Part shown: in pieces, positions 57,270 through 64,000 of the stretch
Layout of the letters: every line of letters begins with the position of its first letter
Position numbering within the stretch: position 1 is the stretch's first letter
Source of the DNA: Carposina sasakii
Taxonomy: Eukaryota > Arthropoda > Insecta > Lepidoptera > Carposinidae
Reading direction: 5' to 3'
NCBI GenBank assembly: GCA_014607495.2
Contig: CP053155.1
Coordinates: 1,860,001-1,924,000 of the forward strand
DNA: 64,000 nucleotides
Program-made: the position numbers and the translations under genes
The notes under the pieces: model-generated
Database searches by the model: none
What the model saw: the letters and a program-made list of their open reading frames with translations, nothing else
What the model was told of the DNA's origin: nothing

Positions 57270-57733
57270 TATACAGGCTGTTTATGACAGCCAGGCAAAT
57301 ATTGATACCATAACTTCAGACCATGATCCTGAGATGGAAAACACTAAAAATTTTCGCAGGAAAATTCCAAGATTTTCTGACATTTTTTTCATATTTTCAG
57401 GAAAAACCTAGTTCAGTTCGTTCAATTGGGCCTTAAATATAGACTTATAAATAAAATTTTAACCAAAAGATGATTGTCAAAAAAAGTAACCCACAAAAAA
57501 GTTGAAAAAACTGATCAACCCTAATAAAGAGTCACAAGTGATCCAAAAAACAGCGATTTGTCACACAATAACCAATAAGCCATTTAATTAGTCACAGGAT
57601 CGCCCGATACAATTGGCGCGGAGAGCAAAGATTAATGATAAACATACTTTTCCTGCGAGTTACACTGTCGTATAACTCGACCCAATGGTACTTGTTCAGC
57701 ATTTCAGTATTTGCATGTCACCTACACGTCACT
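57270..57733. mobile_element. Family K element (copy 1)
   Basis: TACAGGCTGTTTATGACAGC at the left and TCAGTATTTGCATGTCACCT at the right are inverted (compare AGGTGACA and CAAATA). The interior has TTCGCAGGAAAATTCC and GTTACACTGTCGTATAACTC. CAGG(G)TG-type ends at TA, like families A and B. Confidence 0.65.
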
Positions 57734-57786
57734 ATAAGTTTCTGTATTTAGGTACCTAATTTTTCTATATGTTTATCTATGTGTTT

Positions 57787-58052
57787 ATACAGGGTGTAAC
57801 AAAAAGGGTATGTTAAGCGAAAAGCTACGTAAATAGCCCACTATAGAGAACCTATCCACAAAATTTGAGACTTGAAATCACATGTCTATTTTTCCCGATA
57901 GTATGGAGAATTTTTTAATATCTCAGATATTTTCATACAATCTTGAAAAATAAACTTGTGATTTCGAGTCTCAAATTTGGTGTATAGGTTCTCTACAGTG
58001 GGCTATTCACGTAGCTTTTCGCTTAACATACCCTTTTTGTTACACCCTGTAT
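57787..58052. mobile_element. Foldback MITE, family B (copy 7)
   Basis: Well-preserved, TACAGGGTGTAACAAAAAGG to GTTACACCCTGTA. Confidence 0.85.
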
Positions 58053-58059
58053 ACGTAAC

Positions 58060-58235
58060 GTTCTTTAGTATTCAGTTGGGATTAGCTAGCGCAACTAGTC
58101 ACTGATCATTTACATCTGACCCCGCTGTACTAAACGTGGCTGCGGGATCTCCCTTTGGCCCTGCATTCTAGCTTCCATATTCCGAGAACAAAGCCGTGTA
58201 TATGAACATATACGTGTGTGTGTGGGGTTGGTGAA
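58060..58235. repeat. Family J fragment
   Basis: CTAGTCACTGATCATTTACA, TAAACGTGGCTGCGGGATCT and CATATTCCGAGAACAAAGCC. Confidence 0.5.
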
Positions 58236-58286
58236 AAGGGAAGCGCTTCCGGCCCCACCGGGCCACTAGTTGTTGTTTGGCCATGT

Positions 58287-58642
58287 ATACAGGTGTAACA
58301 AAAGGGGTATGTTAAGCGAAAAGCTATGAAGAAAATAGCCCACCATAGAGAACCTATTCCCAAATTTTGAGACTCGAAATCGAATGTTAATTTTTTCAAT
58401 TAGTACGGAGAATTCCTAAACAACTCAGGAATGTTCATACAATCTTAAGAAATAAACATGTGATTTCGAGTCTTAAATTTTGGGATTATGTTCCTTATAA
58501 ACTTGTACATCTCAACTATACTCTCAAAATTCGTCAGAAGTGGCACCATGTGGTTCTATCAGCCCTTGGTGCTCTGCCTACCCCATAATGGTCTATATTC
58601 ATAGCTTTTCACTTAACATATCCTTTTTGTTACATTCTGTAT
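58287..58642. mobile_element. Family B MITE (copy 8) with nested family F piece
   Basis: B arms TACAGGTGTAACAAAAGGGG and GTTACATTCTGTA. The right arm is interrupted at 58,498-58,590 by CTTGTACATCTCAACTATAC to CCCTTGGTGCTCTGCC of family F. Confidence 0.75.
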
Positions 58643-58660
58643 ATTCCAATCATTCAATTG

Positions 58661-58835
58661 TGGTTCTCTCTTGCATCCGATAGATGGCTCCGGTACACGT
58701 GCTTTACATATCAAAATGCGAGATGGACGGACCAGGTCAAAGGTCGCGGGTTTCGGCTGGATGCAGGCCGCTTCCGACCGATCGCAATGGAGTTTGTTAG
58801 GGGGGCCTATGTTCAGCAGTGGACTTCCTCAGTCA
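58661..58835 (+). pseudogene. RTE-type LINE ORF2 C-terminal remnant
   Basis: Frames read R-W-T-D-Q-V-K, then W-M-Q-A-A-S-D-R-S-Q-W and A-Y-V-Q-Q-W-T-S, spread over two frames. It lies just upstream of the first firm UCKL1 exon and is not part of it. Confidence 0.7.
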
Positions 58836-58890
58836 TCCCAAAAACATATTTCCGATTATATAACCTACTACTAAGGTGCATAATCCCTAG

Positions 58891-59070
58891 GCTCGAACAT
58901 CCTCAAATCGCCGCGCGCGCGTCGCGTGCGCACCACATCTATGTCTCAACCTAACAAGAAGACGACCGCCGAGAGTATACTGCACGCCGACCGCCGCACC
59001 ATCTACACCGCCGGCCGACCGCCCTGGTATAACTGTACCGGCGGCCAGGAGGTTGAACCCTTTCTTATAG
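58891..59070 (+). CDS. UCKL1: UCKL1-type uridine-cytidine kinase, exon before the P-loop
   Basis: Acceptor CCCTAG with a TACTAAG branch-like word 20 bases before; donor G|GTAAGAA. Begins with 2 nt of a split codon and ends with 1 nt. Peptide passes through R-V-R-T-T-S, then R-T-I-Y-T-A-G-R-P-P-W-Y-N, a segment diagnostic of UCKL1 rather than UCK1/2. It ends at E-P-F-L-I just before the P-loop. An in-exon ATG (58,941) could start translation, but the conserved RTTS lies before it and an in-frame stop is at 58,881, so I favour a spliced internal exon. Uridine-cytidine kinases phosphorylate uridine and cytidine in pyrimidine salvage; UCKL1 also has a C-terminal uracil phosphoribosyltransferase-like domain, expected beyond this window. 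Confidence 0.9.
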   Translation, partial: ARTSSNRRARVACAPHLCLNLTRRRPPRVYCTPTAAPSTPPADRPGITVPAARRLNPFL

Positions 59071-59309
59071 GTAAGAAATTAAGAATCCTTATAAACTAAA
59101 ACGCTTTCTTGGACCGGGGAAGCTCCATTAACTTTGCTATCTCTTAATCCTTACTTACTCATGATTTCATCTTTTTCCTGCCCTTTTTGACTCCGTTTAT
59201 CCTTTCTTTCTTATTCATCATCTTTTGGGTAGGCGCAAACAGCCGGAGAAATAATAGCCAAGTTGTAGGTTCTAAACTACACTCTGATCTGCTAGGGAGC
59301 AGGAGCCGG

Positions 59310-59690
59310 CCCCCTAATTATGTAACTTGCAGTCAGGGCCGGCCCGCCCATACAGCGAACGGAGCAGACGCTCCAGGCGCCAAATCCTAGAGGGCGTCTA
59401 AATGGTAAAGATATATAATAGGTGAGTATATATATTATTAAGAGCAAACAGTAGAGGCGCCATAATTGGATCTCGCTCCATTCTAAAATTTACTACAGGC
59501 CGGCGCTGCTTGCAATAGCAGAGCCGAAGCAATGCGATATCGAAAATTGAGAATGTGTTCGGGATATTTTTGCTATCGCGCTGCTTCAGCTTTGCTATTA
59601 CAAATTATGAGAAAGGACATAGGCTACTTATTATCCCGCTTTTTCTGCAGTCCACACGGGCGGAGTCGCGGACGTCCACTAGTTTACTAT
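59310..59690. repeat. Broken family M and D copies in the intron
   Basis: GGCCCCCTAATTATGTAACTTGCA (59,308) and GCAATAGCAGAGCCGAAGCA...TTTGCTATTACAAATTA (59,512-59,605) are M pieces. GTCCACACGGGCGGAGTCGC...GTCCACTAGT (59,648-59,682) is the end of a reverse D repeat. A small GGCCGGCC-rich block and an unidentified piece lie between. Confidence 0.5.
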
Positions 59691-59708
59691 AAATTGTTTA
59701 ATTTTCAG

Positions 59709-59815
59709 GTATATGTGGCGCCAGTGCGTCCGGAAAGACAACGGTCGCGGCCAAAATTATAGAATCTCTGAACATGCCGTGGGTCACCATCGTCAGTATG
59801 GACTCCTTTTACAAG
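59709..59815 (+). CDS. UCKL1: UCKL1-type kinase, P-loop exon
   Basis: Between ATTTTCAG and GTAGTC; 2 nt plus 35 codons, ending in phase 0. The peptide starts [14 protein letters not shown] (Walker A, ATP-binding P-loop) and ends with V-S-M-D-S-F-Y-K, the DxFYK segment that contacts nucleoside in uridine kinases. Both motifs are intact. Length and borders match the neighbouring exons' phases. Confidence 0.93.
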
Positions 59816-59934
59816 GTAGTCTTTTGATCTTGTCTATGGATATCGATTTTCATTTTTTTCACCACTATGCATGCAGCATTCTCTAGCAGTTAACCACTCT
59901 TTCTGGTTTTCCTCCTATTTCCTTTCTTATTCTA

Positions 59935-60110
59935 AACTAGTGGACGCCCGAACCTCCGTCCGCGTAGACTGCAGTGATTTCGGAGCCTATTTGTTGTAAA
60001 CAAACAAACAAAACACACTAAATGTTAATTGATGCTCATCACACACAATATATTCCCGAAAACTGCATCCAAACTGTTTCTGAGATTAACGTGCACAAAC
60101 AGCGGTCAAT
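59935..60110 (+). repeat. Family D repeat (copy 7), partial
   Basis: CTAGTGGACGCCCGAACCTC to GAGATTAACGTGCACAAAC, with an ACAAACAAACAAAAC run inside. Confidence 0.65.
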
Positions 60111-60142
60111 TAAAGTTATATTTTCTGTATTTTCATTATTAT

Positions 60143-60914
60143 ACAGGGTGTTTGTGACAGCAAGGCAAATATTGATACCATGACTTCAGACCATGATTCT
60201 GAGGCGAAAAACACTGAAAAATTTTCGCAGGAAAATTCCAAAATTTTCCGACATTTTTCATATTTTCAGGGAAAATAATGGTTTAGTTCACTTTATTTGG
60301 CATTAGACAATCGCCTTAAATAAAATAACCAAAAAAATTATTTTCTAAAAAACAAGTTGCCTTCAAAATTTTTTAAATAACTGATCAATCCTAATGGAGA
60401 GTCACAAGTGATCTAAAAACAGCAATGCGTCGCACAATAACTAATAAGCCCTTTATAATTGTTTGGATGTATGTATGTATCTATTTATGTAGGAATATTT
60501 TATTTTAATTTATTATAAAGGTACTTAGTTTCATTCTGTACACATTATTACCTCTATAACTATTGGTCTCACTTTGCTCTCTGGTATGCTGGAAGTGATC
60601 TCTTGCAGAGATAAGCACGCCTTTGTATACTTTCCTTTTGTCAATTTCTTTGTATTTTGTTATGTTTTGTGTACAATAAAGAATAAGAATAAGCCCATTT
60701 AATTAGTCACAGGATCGCCCGTTACAATACAAAGTAAAAAGGAGAGCAAAGGTAACTGATAATAATCAAATCAAAAATACATTTCCTGCGAGTAATAACA
60801 CTGTCGTATAACTCATACACAATGGTACCAGACCCGAGCACGAAGTGTTGTTCGTGCATTCCGAATCAGTATTTCAGTATTTGCCTAGCTGTCCACTCCC
60901 ACCCACACCCTGTA
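60143..60914. mobile_element. Family K element (copy 2) with nested LINE tail
   Basis: TA|CAGGGTGTTTGTGACAGCA to TGTCC...CACCCTG|TA. At about 60,465-60,697 a foreign 3' LINE tail interrupts it. Confidence 0.75.
60460..60700 (+). mobile_element. LINE 3' tail inside family K, with TSD
   Basis: CTCTGGTATGCTGGAAGTGATC...GATAAGCACGCCTTTGTATA...TGTACAATAAAGAATAAG is a Jockey-type 3' UTR. AATAAGCCCTTTATAATT before and AATAAGCCCATTTAATTA after it form a roughly 16-base TSD of the K sequence. Confidence 0.65.
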
Positions 60915-60953
60915 TATTACACCCCGTATAAATAAACGTACATTTCTTCTCAG

Positions 60954-61126
60954 GTTTTAAACGAGAGAAACAGCACCAAGCGGCCACCCGCAATGAATAC
61001 AACTTCGATCACCCGGACGCGTTTGACTTGGAGCTACTAATCAGTGTGCTACAGCGGTTAAAGGAGGGGAAGAAAGTCGAGGTTCCTATATACAACTACG
61101 TCACACATTCGAGGGAAAATCGCACG
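60954..61126 (+). CDS. UCKL1: UCKL1-type kinase exon with a 2-nt frame disruption
   Basis: Acceptor CATTTCTTCTCAG, donor G|GTTAGT. From the preceding phase-0 border the frame reads V-L-N-E and then goes wrong. From 60,965 on, the frame two bases later reads K-Q-H-Q-A-A-T-R-N-E-Y-N-F-D-H-P-D-A-F-D and continues K-K-V-E-V-P-I-Y-N-Y-V-T-H-S-R-E-N-R-T, all highly typical of uridine kinases. The exon is 173 nt where 171 is expected, and GAGAG occurs at the break. A sequencing or assembly error, a real lesion, or use of a downstream AG as acceptor (which would skip V-L-N-E) could explain it. Confidence 0.88.
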
Positions 61127-62038
61127 GTTAGTTGTAGTATAGGTACATACATGTATATGTATATTATACCGGGCCCTATACCCTATATATATGATCACGA
61201 ACACAAGACACTACTATCCAAGCAGTGTACATACTGCTAACATCTAGATCCATTGCTTACATCATGTCTATCATATTCATTTATATGTATATGTATATTA
61301 TATATATGTGCTATATCCATATATCTTATATTATTAACTATGTTATCAACTTTATAGCTGAAATATTGATATATGTAAATAGTGAATAAAAACAGTGCTA
61401 TAAGTCTTCCTTGATAGGTGTGACAGCCTGGAAGGTATGTTATATTTCATATTGTATACCCTTGACTGTGTCTTGCTATGTACTACTTGTTTATATATAT
61501 CTTGTGAATAAATGAATTTCTAAAAAAGTGTTTAAAAAAAATAATTATTTTTCATACATGTGGGATGGATGCATGGATGCTTCCATGGAGAAAAATCTAT
61601 GATAGGAGTGCATGCATGGATGTAATGAGCGAGAAGTAACGAGTGCGAGAGAGAGACGGAAGATAGGAATGGCAGAATAGAAAAAAGGAAGACGAACAAA
61701 CGAAACGACGGAAGACGTAACTATAGTGGCTAAAATTGTAAAATATTTTATTTAAAGAAATACAGCCGGGAAATCGGTATTGAAATCTTTCATTTCTACA
61801 TTTATACATAACATGAGTTTATTGCAGTCATCGATATGTCAAAGACATGTTGTAGATAGAATACGCCGTTTTACAAAACGGCTAGGCATTTTGAATAGAA
61901 TGGGTTTTGGAGGGAGACAATTTGCTTTGTAACACTTTGTCTGCTTAATCAATTAGGTTAGTTTATGTTAAAACAAAACAACTAGAATCTAGAATGAAAT
62001 TTTTCTATAAATATTAATAAGAAAATGGAAAAAAAACT
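61127..62038. other. Intron of the kinase gene
   Basis: 61,340-61,530 looks like another LINE-type 3' tail ending in GAATAAATGAATTTCTAAAA. 61,560-61,640 repeats GGATGCATGGATG words. No exon recognised. Confidence 0.4.
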
Positions 62039-62280
62039 CACCCGAGTTAGATTTGAACTCACGACCTCTCGCATTCCGTGCATCGCTCTAACTAACTGAG
62101 CTATCGGGTCACTTAACACGGATGACGAATTTTACCATCTCTTTTTAAATTACGTTTTTGGCAACGTTATTTTTTCTTCATCCCGATAGCTATACACTAG
62201 CCAAATCTCGACAAACAAAACTGAATCCCTCAGCACAATGTTTAATGATGAAACGATCAACCATATCCTAGCGGATTATA
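62039..62280 (-). repeat. tRNA-like family R (copy 2) with attached body
   Basis: tRNA-like part at 62,039-62,110 (minus: GACCCGATAGCTCAGTTAGT). On the minus strand it is preceded by a body, 62,120-62,280, carrying TATGGTTGATCGTTTCATCA, CGAGATTTGGCTAGTGTATA and GCTATCGGGATGAAG. The same body follows the tRNA-like part in the copy at 63,724. Confidence 0.65.
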
Positions 62281-62545
62281 TATGGATTTTTTCTTTTATA
62301 TTATTCAAAATGCCTGGTTGTTTTGTAATACGGCGTGTTCTACAATATGCCTTCGACAGATATATATTAAAATACCTTAAATAGTGTTGGAGAGACGTGT
62401 TCTATAGGTAATTTATATGTGAAGAATACCGGAGCAAAGCAAAGGCAACCGTCATCAACATTTTGTCACAAAGTTAATTACCTAAATTCATAATAATACC
62501 TAAGTTATTTCATTCCTGTATTAAGTTATCTGTAAAACTTTTCAG

Positions 62546-62682
62546 AAAACGATGTACGGAGCGAATGTGATAATCTTCGAGGGAATCCTCGCGTTTTACA
62601 ACGCAGAGGTCACAAAGATGTTAGATATGAAGGTGTTTGTGGACACTGATGCTGATATACGACTCGCTAGAAGACTTAGGAG
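62546..62682 (+). CDS. UCKL1: UCKL1-type kinase exon, last in the window
   Basis: Acceptor ACTTTTCAG, donor AG|GTAAGA; starts in phase 0, ends with 2 nt. The peptide is [16 protein letters not shown]...[19 protein letters not shown], with the IIFEGI strand and the VDTDxDIRLxRR lid-region motif of uridine kinases. The next exon (rest of the kinase and the UPRT-like domain) lies beyond position 64,000. Confidence 0.93.
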
Positions 62683-62864
62683 GTAAGACGTCGACTGAGC
62701 TCCGTCTACTATTGCATTGCGGATCGCCAAAAACTCGCAGCTAAACCGTTGTTTATAAAAAGACAATGTGTTTTCTAAACTCGATATAAATATTCTTTGC
62801 TTTGTATTATATTATATGTCTTTATTTTATTTACAGCAGTTGGTAAGGGCATACATTATTTATG

Positions 62865-63345
62865 CACACGAATGTTTTATAAATGAAATTGTATTAGGCG
62901 TTACAATTCGGAAGTTCAAACATTCACTATGGGTGTGCCCACCACCGGGCCCTACACCCTCCACTGACCCTCGGATCTGATAACTCATAACCGCGAAAAC
63001 AGGCACTTGCACTAACTACAATCGCCATGAGAAACCAGACCCGAGCACCTAGCATGCAAGATAATACATTGCACCATTCCGAAATCAAAAACTAGATAAA
63101 TAATCTACATATGTTTCGCCAACAACCGTGGCATCCTCAGGATTATAGAAATTAGTAAATCACTAAATATATATAAATCAGTGGTTTGGTTTCTCGTGGC
63201 TCTAGGTGCTCGGGTCTGGTTTCTCGTGGCGATTGTAGTTAGTGCAAGTGCTTGTTTTCGCAGTCATGAGTTATCAGATCCGAGGGTCAGTGGAGTGTGT
63301 AGGGCCCGGTGGTGGGCGCACCCATAGTGAACACACGAATGTTTT
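62865..63345. mobile_element. Foldback element, family H (copy 2), exact 14-bp TSD
   Basis: The element is 62,879-63,331. CACACGAATGTTTT is duplicated exactly (62,865-62,878 and 63,332-63,345). Both ends match copy 1: AAATGAAATTGTATTAGGCG at the left, CACCCATAGTGAA at the right. Long arms pair, e.g. GAGGGTCAGTGGA... with its complement and GACCCGAGCACCTAG with CTAGGTGCTCGGGTC. The 150-bp centre is absent from copy 1. Confidence 0.88.
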
Positions 63346-63349
63346 CCCA

Positions 63350-63700
63350 AAATGGTGATAGCCTGAACTACAGGATCATAAAGAAGAACCCACAGCCACG
63401 TTTCGTATAGCGAAGGAAGATCTAAATCAGTGGTTCCCAGAGTGGTCCAGGTGGACCCCCAGGGGTGCACAGGAGACTCGATGGGGGTCTACGTTGACGT
63501 GAAAAAATGGGGGTTCACAATTAATTCGTATGTGCTGTAGGCCTGTAGGGGGTCCACCAGAACCAGTTAACTTTTAAAAGGGGTCTATGAGGAAAGAAAG
63601 TTTGGGAACCCCTTAGTCGACTCCTACGTCATGTACGAAAGGAGATGCAATTGATGTATTGTACTGAAGCCCTGCATCAGTAATTTAATCGTATACAGAG
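63350..63700. repeat. Family J repeat split by a hAT-like MITE
   Basis: J words GCCTGAACTACAGGATCATA and ACCCACAGCCACGTTTCGTA before, and GTCGACTCCTACGTCATGTA after, the insert at 63,428-63,613. Confidence 0.6.
63428..63613. mobile_element. hAT-like MITE
   Basis: CAGTGGTTCCCAGAGTGG at the left and AAGTTTGGGAACCCCT at the right are inverted over about 14 bases. The interior is GGGGGTCCACC-rich. Such ends are common in hAT-derived MITEs. A clean 8-bp TSD was not found. Confidence 0.6.
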
Positions 63701-63723
63701 TAGTGGGCTTGTTCTAACGTAAT

Positions 63724-64000
63724 TGACCCGGTAGCTCAGTGGTTAGAGCACTAGCATGGTATGCAGAGGTCGTGGGTTCGATTCCCACTCGGGTGAAGAA
63801 TTTTTTCCATTTCTTTATTAATAATTTTGTAATATATATTATCTTGACTAAGATAAATTTATTAAAAAAAAACACTTCTCCATTAATATAATCCGTTGGG
63901 ATATGGTTGATCGTTTATCTTTGTTTGCCGAGATTTGGCTAGTGTATAGCTATCGGGATGAAAAATAACGTTACCAATATGTAATTTAGAAAAGAGATGG
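63724..64000 (+). repeat. tRNA-like family R (copy 3), runs off the window
   Basis: GACCCGGTAGCTCAGTGGTT to GGGTTCGATTCCCACTCGGG, then after about 85 unrelated bases the body with GATATGGTTGATCG, GATTTGGCTAGTGTATAGCT and AGAGATGG at the window's end. In copy 2 the body leads directly into a tRNA-like unit, so another may follow here. Confidence 0.65.

Noticed and set aside
58658..58954. Plus-strand frames of 98 and 67 codons taken as extra UCKL1 coding sequence
   Set aside because: They read RTE-type LINE motifs (WMQAA, AYVQQW) or run past the stop and acceptor before the real exon.

Overview
The window looks like AT-rich insect DNA, most likely from a moth or butterfly. That is an inference from spliced metazoan genes, very long repeat-filled introns, tRNA-derived SINEs, RTE- and Jockey-type LINE tails, and many short TIR/foldback elements. 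Most of the window is repeats; there is no operon structure, rRNA gene or CRISPR array. One 500-N assembly gap lies at 49,819-50,318.

Two host genes are supported. On the minus strand, a C-type-lectin exon (29,302-29,478) and a CUB-domain exon (11,133-11,325) have matching splice phases. They are probably consecutive exons of one secreted or membrane protein, separated by an 18-kb intron that holds a Ty3/Gypsy remnant, LINE tails and many MITEs. On the plus strand, four exons (58,891-62,682) encode the kinase half of a uridine-cytidine kinase-like protein (UCKL1 type). A phase-compatible candidate upstream exon occurs twice, identically (50,858-50,982 and 53,817-53,941), in a duplicated segment next to the gap. 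The third kinase exon carries two extra bases relative to the family frame. The gene continues past the right edge.

The main mobile element is a 3.17-kb TIR transposon at 35,987-39,154, sitting inside a foldback MITE whose halves flank it. It carries a two-exon gene: an N-terminal Cys-pair domain, a second Cys/His cluster, a DDE_Tnp_4-like catalytic core and a C-terminal SWIM zinc finger. The gene is broken by one in-frame stop and one frameshift.

Other elements: a Gypsy remnant with gag joined in frame to integrase, lying between inverted 0.8-kb arms (23,755-27,830); a hAT-type element with an exact 8-bp TSD inside a LINE (42,901-43,644); an 841-bp element whose ends carry arrays of a palindromic motif (47,623-48,463); a foldback family with exact 12- and 14-bp TSDs (5,721-5,917 and 62,879-63,331); a 290-bp element with 8-bp TSDs (13,188-13,477); and many copies of three families with CAGGGTG-type ends at TA targets. 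In the entries, families carry working letters (A, B, D and so on), which are mine and not database names.
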